DNA of 29,717 nt, from assembly GCA_003254885.1 (NCBI GenBank), contig QANT01007972.1, positions 1 to 29,717 of the forward strand, written 5' to 3'. Source of the DNA: Purshia tridentata. Its lineage: Eukaryota > Streptophyta > Magnoliopsida > Rosales > Rosaceae. This document shows positions 1 through 11,850 of this stretch, piece by piece. Each line of letters opens with the position of its first letter. Positions within the stretch are counted from its first letter, which is position 1. The position numbers and the translations under genes were made by a program. The notes under the pieces are model-generated. The model ran no database searches. It was not told the DNA's origin and saw nothing but the letters and a program-made list of their open reading frames with translations.

Positions 1-78
1 ATTAATTTGAGGGATATTTTCAGTTAAGATGGCACACATGTTGCTAAATCAAATTGAAATTTAGTTCCAACAGATAAC

Positions 79-109
<31 letters not shown>

Positions 110-1446
110 CTAGGGGAACATTGTACAACCAAAAAAGCATATCATTTTACCTTTAATCAGTGTATATTGGGGTTGGGATATTAACAAAACCCAATTTTGA
201 TATTAAAATAAAAAATAAAAACTTGGTCCTTCAACAATTTCCCTTTATCATTTTGCTATAACCTTTTGAATTGTTTATTTATTCTGATGGTGGTGAAACC
301 TTGTATTCTAGAACATGTGCAATTTCTGTTATTTTATCCAATTAATTTGAAGCTAAATGTATAAAAATAACAAAAATAAAAAAGGTTAAATATGTAGTCA
401 AATGATCAATGTGGACCACGCAATGCTATCAAATACTATATGTTTTTTCTTTTTTAAATTAGTCATGAAGAAAAATAATTTTCTTTAATTGGAAATTTGG
501 ATTCTCCAAACATTAATTGATTGGCAATATACTCCTGGTGGTGGTTGGGGCTTCAAAATCAGGATATGAAATGCACGTTTTCAAGGTTGCATATCTATTA
601 AATAATAAAGGTGTGGAAAATATTCATATGTATTATAAGTACAGTTATATATTAATACAATCTTCCTTCTAATTAATTATTTCCTATATTTCCTATTGCT
701 TCTCAGGTTCAAATAATATAATATTCAATTTCCTTCAACATTTTAATTGGGATCAAGGCAGGATCAGTCCTAAAATTATGGAATCGATTTCAAAACAAAC
801 TATAAAATATTGTCATTGATATGTCATGTAAATTACTTGGGTCTAAGATAGTATATAAATATTCAAAGAGTTTATAAAATTTGAGAGTCCTCAACATTAG
901 AGAGCTCAAAGCCATTACTTCCTTCACTTGCCTTCAAGATATGTTGGCTCTAAATCAAAACGGTGAGCAATTGTTCATATTGATAAAGACAATGATAGAA
1001 ATGGTGGTCGAAACAATAGTCGAGATTATCTTGATCACCAACCTCCATTATAAAAAGAATATATACTTGGATCTAAAAAGTTTACAAGACATTAAAATAA
1101 GTCATTTAATAGAAATTCTCCTTAAATATAACATAAATGTCACTGAATCAATTCTAACAAATAAAAAGATATATATGTAAAATGAAATCAACCAAAGTGG
1201 ACATGATAATACTGTCACAATTTTTTGCAACAAAACAAACCATATTAACCCCATTTTCTACTGGGGTTACCCTCTACCCTCAGATGGGGGTGTATATTGG
1301 GACCTTTTAACAACCAAAACTCCCACTTCAATATACAATGGACCAGACCAGACACAAATTTTTGACATTTGGGGAAAAATTGACATTGTTGGTAACAATC
1401 AATCATCGTCACCAATTTGCTACAGACCTAATTAATGAGTAATTAA
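1..1446. other. Gene-free AT-rich region
   Basis: This stretch is AT-rich and lies downstream of the BTB-TAZ gene. It has a TA microsatellite near 81-110. A 99-codon open frame at 881-1180 starts without a good ATG, has low-complexity composition and resembles no family I recognise. Part of it read in another frame is rich in Asn, Arg and Gly, which is weakly reminiscent of retrotransposon gag debris, but I cannot support that. The 3' UTR of the minus-strand gene probably occupies the last few hundred bases. Confidence 0.6.
81..110. repeat. (TA)n microsatellite
   Basis: About ten uninterrupted TA dinucleotides are followed by a slightly degenerate TTTATATAT tail. It is a simple repeat with no gene attached. 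Confidence 0.9.
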
Positions 1447-4235
1447 TCAGAATCTGAAGCTTCTAATTCCATGACTGCCCCTTGTTTCTGCTAGTTCCTC
1501 CTCTCTCTTCCTCTTGGGCAGAGAGAGTGAAGATATGGCCTTGGCTGACACCACCTTCCTCACAAGCAGCTTCCACCTTGCATCATCTGTCTTTTTCTCT
1601 TGCTGCATTTTCAACTTGAATTGCCTGCAGTCACATTCCAAATTAAACAACCTTATTAAATATCAATGATGCAGATGCAATACAGTAATACACAGACTGT
1701 TGGTATTCATAATTGACTAATAGACACTAGTTGCAAAAGAAAAGGACAATTAGATGAGCTTTAAGCCCCACATCCCATGATATTTTTGTAGGCAAGATGG
1801 TGACAAAGCTGTAGAAAATAATATCTTTCTTGACGGCCAATATGCCTCTAAACATTCATCTCCAAAGATACTTTTTTAATTTAGCAGTTGTAAAGAGTGT
1901 TAGAGATTAAGATGGAACCAATTAAAAAACAAAGGAACCTAATTGCATGTTTGGCTTTATTAGACTCCTCCTGTCTCCTTCCAAGTTCCAACCCTCCCTT
2001 AAAGCATGATGGACAAGCTGTCACACCGGTCCATACCCTCATTCATTGAACCTTTTACCTAGCCCTAAAAGTATAACAAAGATTCCACCAAAAAAAAAAG
2101 TATACCAAAGGTACTAATACGTATGAAAATGACAAGGAAGCCAAGATTTTCTCACGCCCGTATTGTAATTCTTGGATAATGTTATTGAGAAGTTCTCAAC
2201 TAATTATATTTAGCTGATCATGTAAGTGTCAGCTGATCATATATTAACTGACACTTCACATGATCAGTCAATATGATCCTTTAAAAAAGTCTCAAAAATA
2301 TCATTCTAATTGTTATTGTTAATTAAACTGATTTCTAAATAAATAGTTGCTTTAAATTTACATGCGAAGTTGGTCTAAATATAAAAAAACATTAAGCGAT
2401 TATGACATGCCAAGTTGCCAACAAAAGGCCAGACCTAAGATATTAAAAGATCTACAAGCCGAGAAAACCATATATAGTTCTACCCTACAGTACTTCCCAC
2501 TAGAGTTTAGACCTCATATCTTATTATAAATTTATAATGTATAGAAGTCCATGAATTGAATCACATGAATGGCGTTGTGGGTTGGCAGTAGCTGGGTTCC
2601 ATTCCAAGATACCTCAATCGTTGAAGTAGGTTTCAAACATGTAGACCTGTCTATTCCCTTGACCAGAGTCCAATTAAACCAAAAATGGCCAACCACTCTT
2701 AAGAAGGAGATTTTTGAATCTTTTAATTTTCCACAACTATAATGCTTCACTGTTAAATCCAATTCATATAGTACATTTAAACCTTAATCAAAAATTAAAC
2801 TGATGCTAATAAATCGATTAAACTATAACAATTTGATGATGGGTAATGTTTACCTGCAAAGTGGGACTCTGCAAGAATCAGGTTGGTCACAAATTGAGGA
2901 GTGAAGTCTTAGAATCTGCCACATCCGTTTGCAGCGTAAGCACCCTCCATTCACCCTCTTTTTACACGTGGCAAAGTGCTGGATCAACAGCTGTAACCCC
3001 TGACACGTGGAGAACTTGCTGCATGGGCCTCTCTTCTGACCCGGCTCCATATCGTAGGGCCCAACACTTGTGCACCCTTCCGTACAAATGTGCTCCAAGC
3101 ACTCCATAGCCTCGCTTAGCTGCAGATACAACCTCTGTTCCTCTCTATGCCTCCTCGTCCTCTTCTTCCTCTGTTTTCAACAACAATTTTTTCATCAAAT
3201 TGGGCAACAAAAATGATCAATTAATTAACCTGTTTGATTAATAGTAATACTTTATGACGATAAAAAGTCTACATTTTAAATTAATATCTACAATTTAATA
3301 TAAACTACATTAAGGAAAGAAAAAAAACCTTAAAACCTTACCGATTCGGTTTCGTCAATGAATTGTAAGATGTCAAGTTCGAGCCAAGGGTCGTGATCTT
3401 GCAAGAATTTCCAGCCTTCAGTTTTCTCAACATCCTTGAAGTGATTAGCGACCAACTTCATGCTCTTGAGGTAAAGATCTGCTGCGTCGCAGAGCCTCGC
3501 CAGTTGGAGCACATCCACCACGTTATCAGTAGTCAAACGTTGACCCAACACCTTGGTGCACTTGTGCTTCAGCTGTGGAACCAAGTACACGTGGGACAGC
3601 GCCAGCAGATGCATCCCGTACTTCTCCATGTGCTCTTCCGTGCACCTGCAGGGAGGGCATTTCCGTCATTTTCAGCAATCAAATTAATGCATTTAAGCAT
3701 GCCAGGTATCAAGTTATGAAACGCGTAGCGTAGTAGGGGGACGGCGGCGATGGTTTTTTTTTAATTTTTTGACGGTGGTGATGAAAACGACAGAATAACG
3801 TCGAGTAACATTTGGGGAAAGCGGGAAACGGCAACGAACCTTGAGGAGTAGAGGAAGCGGACGAAGGCTAAGACGGCGTCGTTTGGAACACCGAGGATCG
3901 GAATGACTCTCGCGGAGCTGCGGTGCTTACGTGGCCGATCGATTATGTTCTCCAGCACCGGCGACACCGAGGCCTAATTAAAAATAAAATTCAGACATTT
4001 TGTTCAAAAGTAATTAGAAAAACAAATTGCTCTGGAAATAAAATGGGGAAATGAGAAAAGGAGTGGTGGCATAGCTTACCAGAATGCTAGAGTGCGCCGG
4101 GATGCGAAGGGCTTCGCAGGTGAGGATGTAGACATCGGGTTCGGGTAGTTCTCGAGATTCGGATTTGGTGGTGGCTGCGAGACCGTACAGGTCGTTGGAG
4201 ATGGTGGCGGTTGCGCTGCTAGGATTTGTTTCCAT
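1447..4235 (-). CDS. BTB/POZ and TAZ domain-containing protein (BT1-type), five exons
   Basis: Exons on the minus strand are 4235-4080, 3973-3840, 3645-3342, 3170-2854 and 1624-1447. All have GT..AG junctions and sum to 1089 nt (362 aa). An N-terminal BTB/POZ domain (about residues 33-105, PEPDVYIL...RIPAHSSIL) is followed by a BACK-like helical region (about 110-195, LLALSHVYLVPQLK). A plant TAZ zinc finger follows (about 210-305) with Cys/His motifs CLEHICTEGC, CSKFSTC and SCRVPLC. The C-terminal tail (about 315-340, ARWKLLVRKVVSAKA) matches the calmodulin-binding region of this family. BT proteins (BT1-BT5 in Arabidopsis) are CUL3-linked and transcription-associated scaffolds in hormone, nitrate and sugar responses and gametophyte development. 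Length matches the usual 360-370 aa. The paralogue number is uncertain. The last intron, 1229 bp, carries a fold-back element. Confidence 0.95.
2174..2309. mobile_element. Putative small fold-back MITE in BTB-TAZ intron 4
   Basis: Bases 2214-2232 and 2248-2267 are inverted repeats (CTGATCATGTAAGTGTCAG against CTGACACTTCACATGATCAG) differing by one inserted base, with a 15-nt loop. Weaker complementarity continues outward: GATAATGTTATTGAGA near 2176 pairs imperfectly with the TCTCAAAAATATCATTC region near 2290. That shape suggests a short non-autonomous element. I could not identify a clear target-site duplication, so the outer limits are approximate and the superfamily is unassigned. Confidence 0.45.
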
Positions 4236-4237
4236 TT

Positions 4238-4238
4238 G

Positions 4239-4266
<28 letters not shown>
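4238..4266. repeat. (GA)n microsatellite in the BTB-TAZ 5' UTR
   Basis: About twelve GA units lie directly upstream of the BTB-TAZ start codon. On the coding (minus) strand they are a CT tract. Pyrimidine-rich leaders of this sort are common in plant core promoters and 5' UTRs. Confidence 0.85.
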
Positions 4267-4269
<3 letters not shown>

Positions 4270-4348
4270 AGACGGAGACAGAGATATGAATGAGTAATAC
4301 GGAGTCTGTTTGTGCGAGACGATGAAAAGGTTGATGGTTTCTCTGGAC

Positions 4349-4354
4349 TTTATA
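4349..4354 (-). promoter_or_regulatory. TATA box of the BTB-TAZ gene
   Basis: The minus strand reads CTATAAAG here, about 115 nt upstream of the start codon. A transcription start about 30 nt downstream would leave a leader of roughly 85 nt that contains the CT tract. Position and sequence both fit; there is no experimental support in the sequence. Confidence 0.6.
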
Positions 4355-4355
4355 G

Positions 4356-7300
4356 AAAATGAGAGACTCAACTGGAATTAGCTTAACATAAAAAACATAA
4401 ACATAAAATTAAATTAAAAGAAAAAAACAGAAAATAAACAACTGTGACTACTGTTTGTCCTCTATCTCACACGCGCTTCTAAACATAAGCTATTGAAGTG
4501 CTATTAAAAGATAACATATAAATATATTGGAAATGGTTTTTTTTTTCTTTCCTAAACAAACTTACGACTTTCGACAAAAAAGGAAACAAATTTATGTTAG
4601 AAATTGGAATAAGAATCTAACTTAAAAATATTTTTAAAATATGGTAAATAATCTCTCAACAACTATAACCTAAATAAAAATATTTTAAATATGGTAAATA
4701 ATCTTTCAACAACTATAACCTAAACCTCCAATATTGATATCCTTATGTTGTTGGGATTACAAATGAGTTTTTGCCAAAAATTAATAAAATTTAGTCCCAT
4801 AAGTGAAAAATTAATCATTTTTAAAATATAAATTTAACCCAAAATTGTACACTTAAAGAAGCTCAAATACTACTAAAACAATTCAATTCGAATAGTAGAG
4901 AAGTTCGATTATAACATGAGTTATGATTGAAGTTGTACCTTCTAAAAAAATAACTACTCATTATTTGAAAATGAACAACAACGGATTGGAAATTTTTATC
5001 TCATATTTTGTGAATTTATAAATAGATAATAGTTATACGAGTATTCAAAAATTTAGTTTAACTTTACTATATATGTAAGATAAGAATGGAATTTCTAGAT
5101 AATAGTAGATAAATATTTTATCACTAGGACTAAATAATCTCACAAATTTAAGTTCAAATTTGGTTATAGTGACAATAAGAAAATGTCCTTATATACTATG
5201 AGCATTAAAGATTTTTTAGTAAAGTGATTGTGTCATATATTTAGTACCACTTTTATGCATTGTTGCACTCATTGAATTCATTCACTGGGTAATTTAGCAT
5301 TTATTCAAATTGGGACATGATTTGAACTTGATCTAGACAGTATCTAACAAGTTAGATACTTATAGGTATACATACAAAGCATTTTAAGATAGAAAATTGG
5401 TAAATAAATATAGTGAGATTTTGTTATTATAATTACATTATAACTTGACTGGGTGAATCTCCAAGTGCATGGTGCGCGTGGGAAACATCCATAATTCGGT
5501 AGCAATAACCTTACTTCCATATTTACCCCTGCCCTCTTGGAATTTTGCCTTTTGTCCCTACAAGGGTTATATGAATGATCTTTTCCATCTGACGTGGGAG
5601 GCTTAGCCCAAAATAGCCACTTGAAAAAAAGAAACCAAAGCAACTTGGTCTCCATTTCAGAGTCCAAGCCTACCAAGCCCAACCTTCTTTCATAATAAAC
5701 GGCCTTTCGTCACTGGATGCGCCTCTTAACTCAGTCTGACGTGTACACTCGTTCTCATCCTTTCACCGCTCCAAGAAATCCCAAGATATTAATTTAGAGG
5801 TTTTGTTTTTTGCTGGAATAATATTTAAGAGTCCAATTTAGGCTCAACCACTCATTGGCGCAATACTTGGGCCCACAGCCCAATAAACCCAAAATTGTTA
5901 TTATTCCTCATGCACGAGACGACAACGGTGATTATATGTCTAGGTTGGAGCCGACTACAGATGACACGTAATCGTGTGTGTGGTGGTGTACTGCGGTGCC
6001 AGTAAGGCAAACAAACTTTATTATATGGTTCGTGATTCTATTAAAATATAAAATTTGGTTGGTTCATGGACCGTTCGATCTGATTGAATTAAAAACGGTT
6101 TTTGGTACACATGAAAAACACTTAGGCAGTTTAAATATTAATTAATACTAGGTATATCTATCTATGTTTAAGATATGTATGAGATGTGTTGGATACCAAT
6201 CACAAGATCATAAAGGTCTGTCTAATATTAGCCCAATTGGAAGACGCTTTCTATGAGCCAGTCAACCAAAGAGATTGCAAAGAATGAGCCTTGGTTACAA
6301 AACATTTTAAAAATATTACATACAAATGTGCTAGTTTTTGGGATAAAGGTCACGGTATAGACAATATGCATAATTCAAGGCGAAAATGGGTATTAATATT
6401 GATATTGTTTAGGTTTTTATGAGTCTAGATTCTCTGTAGGACATGTGTCAAACTATTATACAAGGAACATAGAGAGACACGACAATAGAGGATAGTTTTT
6501 CTAGGCATATCAATGGTATATTTACAAATATATGTATTGTCAACGTTTATACAATAGAAAAGTATTGTTAATTAAAGGGATCAACAGAGTATTGTAGGGA
6601 GGTCAAAAACAAAAAGTATTATAGGGAAGTTTGTATAGAAGCACTCCTTTCCGAATTAGTGGAGCGTTTCCTGAGGCGGCAAGGATTGGAGATCATATCA
6701 AACAAAATTACATAGTACAAAACCACTACTAGTGACATGAACTTAAAGAAACATAACAAGGTATAGTTGAAACCTATCAAATTCAAATCTACCTAACCTA
6801 ACCCCTCACATAAACAGGCCAGGAATAAACAATTTACAACGATAGAACAAACCTTTGGTGTACGTCATACTGTCCAAGTCTCCAAGACCCCATATCTCTG
6901 ATTAGGATCAGCTAATCCAAGATATTCTTCCAAGTGCCACCCTTGAATATTCTCAGAGGTGGTATTTCGATTAAATGGTAACACAAAATTTTCAACGCCA
7001 CCAAATGTAACTATTTAAAAGAGTGCACAAAACATTTCATCCCCAAAGAACTGGGCTAAGAAAGTCCAAGTCCAAACAATTCCCTACATATCACTCCTGA
7101 AGCCCAGGTTTTAGCCTTACAGTGTGTTTGTGCGTGTAATTCATAAGTGGTGCATCAACGCTCTCTCACCCATAGGTCGTGGTCAGTTTTGGCCCGTTTT
7201 GGGATAGGGATCCGGATTCTCGTTTTTTCTATGTTTAATTTTATTTGATTTTTAATTTGAGTAGCCTAATATAAATTCAAAAGTATATGAGTAGAAAAGA

Positions 7301-7930
7301 AAATAACGACACCTTTTAACAGTTTTAAGTATACGTGAAGTCATATTCATAGATTTATAATTCTTGAATTTGTAAAATATAATTACGAATGAAATTAGTA
7401 ATAATACGAAACTTTTACCATATAATATAAGTGATGTTAACATTTCCATTTATCACTATTTGGGTACATATTTTTACCATTATATGTGGTTGTTTGTCAT
7501 ACACATAATACAAAAAATGGTAAAAAGAAAACAAATAACACAGAATTCAAATCTAGATGGTTTTGCCTCACTTATTAGTGGTCATAGTCGTAGTTCCAAT
7601 TAGGTCCTTTTCCACTAATGGCTGCCACATGGTTGGGTCCAAACGTCTGCCTCATTGCACTTAAAATGAACATATATAACCCTTTTCCTCAATCATGGGT
7701 AATTTCCACCAGACGAGTATTATAATCAAGCCTCCTTTAGTATAGTATTATGGATTATTATTGTGCTTTGGTTAAACCATGCATATATATTATTGCCTTG
7801 GCCAACCTAGCTAGCTAGGAAAACGAAATTGTCCCTCTTAACGCTAACAGTCATCAGAATTTTTATCATCAAACTCAGAGGATTGAGCACATTTAGTTGT
7901 CACCAATATGGAAGGTGGGTGACCATGTTC
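4356..7930. other. Intergenic region without recognisable genes
   Basis: This AT-rich region contains only short open frames without domains; the longest is 112 codons on the minus strand at 5344-5682, and I recognise nothing in it. It presumably holds the distal promoter of the BTB-TAZ gene. The only clear structure is the two-unit tandem repeat at 4624-4725. Confidence 0.6.
4624..4725. repeat. Two-copy tandem repeat of about 51 bp
   Basis: Bases 4624-4675 and 4676-4725 are near-identical head-to-tail units containing ATGGTAAATAATCT and CAACAACTATAACC. They differ by one C/T substitution and by short differences in the A/T run at the start. It is a local duplication with no coding content. 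Confidence 0.85.
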
Positions 7931-8156
7931 TATATGTATATATGGACAGATGAAGAGCTTAATTATAAGGTAAAAAGCAAAAAGCAAAAATTAATAGCTG
8001 ATCATCCTCCCATAATTGATGAGATTTTGTTGGTTGGTTAATTAGACTTATGTCTTATTATATATCCGATTTAGCTCGAAGTGCAAGTAATTAAAAAAGG
8101 CCTTGATCTACTATTTTGGTCATAAGTTTTAGGTCAAATTCGGCTTTTAAGATTGA
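7931..8156. repeat. Direct repeat, copy 1 (probable false haplotype duplication)
   Basis: This 226-bp block recurs at 8247-8469 with three substitutions and one 3-bp length difference. It ends at an undetermined base (N at 8157). Its left flank is ordinary unique sequence and it carries no MITE. This is what an empty-site haplotype would look like. The short open frame across it (7829-8041) is not a gene. Confidence 0.9.
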
Positions 8157-8157
8157 N
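8157..8157. other. Single undetermined base (N), probable assembly join
   Basis: This is the only N in the window. It sits exactly between the end of repeat copy 1 and a MITE fragment whose left part is missing. That placement suggests a collapsed gap rather than a random base-call failure. Confidence 0.85.
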
Positions 8158-8246
8158 TCTTTCTTCAATTTAGAAATTTCTTCTTCAAATACTCATAAAT
8201 TTGCCACTTATCCTTTCCAATCCAATTCTAGACACCAAACGAGGCC
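8158..8246. mobile_element. Right end of a MITE (89 bp, truncated at the N)
   Basis: These bases closely match the reverse complement of the first ~95 bp of the complete element at 28147-28451, including the terminal AGACACCAAACGAGGCC. The other end is absent because the sequence is interrupted by the N at 8157. The three bases after the terminus are TAT. The same TAT begins repeat copy 1, so the uninterrupted site is consistent with a 3-bp TAT target duplication. Confidence 0.85.
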
Positions 8247-8469
8247 TATATGTATATATGGACAGATGAAGAGCTTAATTATAAGGTGAAAAGCAAAAAG
8301 CAAAAATTAATAGCTAATCATCCTCCCATAATTGATGAGATTTTGTGGGTTGGTTAATTAGACTTATGTCTTATATATCCGATTTAGCTCGAAGTGCAAG
8401 TAATTAAAAAAGGCCTTGATCTACTATTTTGGTCATAAGTTTTAGGTCAAATTCGGCTTTTAAGATTGA
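8247..8469. repeat. Direct repeat, copy 2 (haplotype carrying the MITE)
   Basis: This 223-bp block is about 98.7% identical to 7931-8156 apart from a 3-bp indel. It directly follows the MITE terminus and runs into unique sequence at AAGTACG. Together with copy 1 and the N, it reads as the second allele of the same locus. Confidence 0.9.
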
Positions 8470-10074
8470 AAGTACGTAGACACATTTTGTGACTTAAACT
8501 CATGATTCTTATCGATTTGCAAAATGAATTAAAGGTTGATTCAATTTCAAAAATATCAAATTCGATTATCTTTCTTTTACACTAATAAAATTAACCTGAA
8601 GAAGATAAATGAGGCTCAAACTCTACTCACGGTATGAATGGTATACTTAATTAGAATCAGTTTGGAGCATTTAAATAATTTGAACTTATCTAAGATTAAG
8701 TTACATGGATATGATCAATATCATATGATAACTAACTAGACTTATAACAATTAAAAATACCAACTTATAAGTAAATAAAAGAACTTATAATATAGTATAT
8801 AGTATATGCAATAATGCAAGAACATATCTATAAATTTAATAGAAGAGTCATAGTGCACCAAAACATGTGAATATAGCCAAACAAACGAAATTTTTAATGT
8901 GACGTCTGATAAACACTCCAAACTAGAGAACCTGCAGAGAGCTATCATCTGATTCATCTGCCATGTGAGAACTCGATTTTGGGTCAATTCAAACATAATA
9001 TGAAAGCCTAGTACTGCAGTGTTGCATGTGTTTACTTCTCAACGTGGCCTGCTTTAATTTGGTACTGAAAACCCAAGAAAGAGACTGTGTAATAAGCAAC
9101 TTTGTCAAAAATTGTGGTGGTTGTTGGAACTCGTTAGTCGTATCCAACAGTTTCCAATTCCATTATTCTAAAGCAGAGGGCTAGTAGCAGTAGCTAGCAG
9201 CTCTCCATCAAAAGATGGTCCACTTAATTAGGCTTGCATGTGCTCTCTCCTTCTTTGGTCCTCGCACTAATCAATCTCTCTATGTTAAAATTCAAATCTT
9301 GGCCCTACCCAATTTTTTTATTTGTAGGTTAGGGACAGTTTTGCTTGGGTTAATAGTTTGTTGGATACTTTTTTTAACTTTTGCTTTGTAATCTTTATAT
9401 AGTATATATATACATTACCTTGGTGGGAGTGCAATATAGGTAATATACCGGTATCCCATATGGTCAAAAATGCTGGGAGACTGTTATTGCCTTTATAGAA
9501 ATTTATGTGATGGATTCTGTTTTGCTTCTTTTTGTCTTTTGGGTCTAATTATAAATTGCTTCTTATCATGGCTTGCTAATAGGGACACAAATACATACAA
9601 AGAGAGACATAGACTACCTTATCAAATTAAATAGATAGTTGGGTAAATGAGAGAGAGAGAGAGAGAGAGTTTAATTAATTATCAATATTAAAAATATATA
9701 GATTGATAATTTAGTATATCAACACTTCTGCACTTGTTTTCTCTTGGGTCATCAAGATTCTCAAGCATGCAGAATCCTTAATGCTGCCTAAGAGTAACAG
9801 GCCGAGGTCGTATCATCATGAAAATTGACCCAGAAACAAAAAGAAAAAGTACAAAGTAGAAAATATTTGGTAAAAAAAACAGAGAGAAATTGGAGGCAAG
9901 AGAAAAGCCTAAAGAGAATGAGTGATTGACCCACCATTAATTGTTTGTTGAATAGGCTTTTTAATTTCACTTCCCTCCCACCTATATTTTTCCTCCTAAA
10001 TATATCTAGTTGAGCAATAAATACTTGAAAACCACTTTAGGGAATGTCCTTCAATAGGGTCACAAACTTAATGA
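8470..10074. other. Intergenic region without recognisable genes
   Basis: AT-rich sequence with a (GA)n tract at 9649-9669 and no open frame with recognisable domains. The end nearest 10074 should contain the 3' UTR of the pectate lyase gene. Confidence 0.55.
9649..9669. repeat. (GA)n microsatellite
   Basis: About ten GA units in non-coding sequence. Confidence 0.85.
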
Positions 10075-11774
10075 TCAGCAACGAGAACCCTTCCTGCAAT
10101 TAAGGGCACCAGAAGCTGTGGTTATGGAACCCACAAGTGAAGATGGCCTTGCACCCAAGCTTGAAGCCTTGGCATAGCTAGAGGAAGCTCCAGCTCCTGA
10201 TGCTCTGAAAAATGCACCATTTATCATCAAGTCCCCTTCTGACCTCCAATTCCAATTCTTCCACTCACTTTCTGGTGCATCCTCATGTTTGGTCACCTGC
10301 ACAAGTTTATAACATTTAATACATTTATAAAATCAAAGACAAAATACAGGTATTGTTTTTTTTACAACAGTTTAACAACATATTATGTTATGTCAGACTA
10401 TGTGTTCTTTGTCACCTCTTTACTGAATCTGTCATTTGGTGCAGCAAATCTGTTCCCTTGGCTATTGATGGTAGGGGAGGCACTCCCTCCAATGGCATAC
10501 ATCTCCCAATGGGTGTAGTCATTGTTCACCACATGGAAGTATCCATGCCTACACCTGCAAATGTGAAAAAGGACCCATTAATTTATATACAATTATTCAA
10601 AATTGAAACACCACCAAAACGCCATGGCCCACCTTCATCTACATTACACATCTTGAATTTTAAACACCCCCAATTAATAAAACTCTACTTTGTACTTGGT
10701 AGCTTAGCTTTTAGCTTTATTAGCCTTTTTAATTACCTTGGCATTCTCTGGACCAATCCTTCCCCAAAGTGATTGAACGCAATAGTGATCTGCATGTTCT
10801 TGTCTTGGGTATACGAATCACTGTGACCCAACAACATGACCTTGTCATGGTGCGTCATGTAATTGTTCGAAATCGTTATAGCGCTGGACCCATGAATCGC
10901 ATCCACCAGCCCATCCGCGCAATTCGACAACGAACAGTGGTCGACCCACACGTGGCTCCCACCGAAGATCGACACCCCATCACCGTCGGATATTGTTCTC
11001 CACCCGTAGTGTCTTGGGGAGTCCCTCACCATAGCGTTCCCCCCCTGTTTGCAGTCGTGAATGTTGAGCCCATGAATTATGATGTTCGTCACGTACTGGA
11101 TCGTAATGCAGGGCCCACCAGCGATGTGCACGCTCGCGCCTCGACCGTCGATTGTCTTGAACGAGTTCATGATCAGCTCCTCTTTGAGTTGGATCGTCAT
11201 GTCGCGCTGGAAAATGATCCAAAGCGGCTCGTCTTGGATAACGCCATATCGTAGAGTCCCGGGTTTGGGAGTCACCGGGTCGTCGTCGCCCGAATCCGTC
11301 ACCACGTAAATCCGCCCGTCGCGGCCGCCTATGGCGTTTTTACCGAACCCGATTGCGCAGTCCGCCAGTCTTTGTCGGTTCTTCTCCCAATTCGGGTCGC
11401 ACCGCCAGCAGTCGTCGATCGGGTTCCCGCTTCCGCATGATAAGTAGCCCAAGTTCCTCCTTGTCACTGAGGCATTGATGCTCCTGAAAATACAAAAAAA
11501 TGTGACACAATTAAACCAACAGTTACAAACACATTGTATATGCTTGTATATGTGTAGTACGGATACAATGTATGTACCATAGCTAGCTGTAGACGAAGTG
11601 CATTAATAATTTAGTGGTGGAGCATGTGAGTACGTACCTATGTACTTCTTGTACAACCAATTCAGGGTCTTGAACTGGTGATGAGGAAATGGGGGTTGAG
11701 GTGAGGAGAGAGAAGAGGAAGAAGATGAAGAGAGAGAGTAGTAGTGAGGGACCTAACTCAGAGGGTGTTGCCAT
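10075..11774 (-). CDS. Pectate lyase, polysaccharide lyase family 1, four exons
   Basis: Exons on the minus strand are 11774-11638, 11483-10737, 10554-10416 and 10296-10075. All have GT..AG junctions and sum to 1245 nt (414 aa), normal for plant pectate lyases. A hydrophobic signal peptide (about residues 1-31, [14 protein letters not shown]) implies secretion to the cell wall. The enzyme cleaves de-esterified homogalacturonan by calcium-dependent beta-elimination. The parallel beta-helix core shows WVDH (225-228), the DGLVD motif (236-240), HHDKVMLLG (257-265) and the catalytic-region QRMPRCRHGY with Arg292, Arg295 and Arg297. [15 protein letters not shown] and the Ser/Ala-rich tail ending in a Cys are also typical. 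All expected motifs are intact, so activity is likely. I cannot name the exact paralogue. Such genes act in wall loosening, fruit softening, pollen growth or abscission. Confidence 0.97.
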
Positions 11775-11842
11775 TTTGGCCTTGTTTGCTAATATGTGAG
11801 AGAGAGAGGTAGATGAATTGAGAGGAGGGGAGATATGAGGGG

Positions 11843-11850
11843 GTATATAA
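11843..11850 (-). promoter_or_regulatory. TATA box of the pectate lyase gene
   Basis: The minus strand reads TTATATAC about 70 nt upstream of the start codon. A pyrimidine-rich (CT) leader lies between it and the ATG. Spacing is right for a short 5' UTR of about 35-40 nt. Confidence 0.6.

Noticed and set aside
881-1180. 99-codon open frame on the plus strand
   Set aside because: No good ATG start, AT-driven composition and no recognisable domain; an alternative frame looks only vaguely like retrotransposon debris.
5344-5682. 112-codon open frame on the minus strand
   Set aside because: No homology that I recognise, ends in AT-rich low-complexity residues and has no supporting splice or promoter context.
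7829-8041. 70-codon open frame
   Set aside because: It runs through the duplicated block and the second copy carries substitutions and a 3-bp indel; no domain and no coding signal.
10353-11309. Several open frames opposite or overlapping the pectate lyase exons
   Set aside because: They are shadow frames of a well-supported pectate lyase exon and have no domains.
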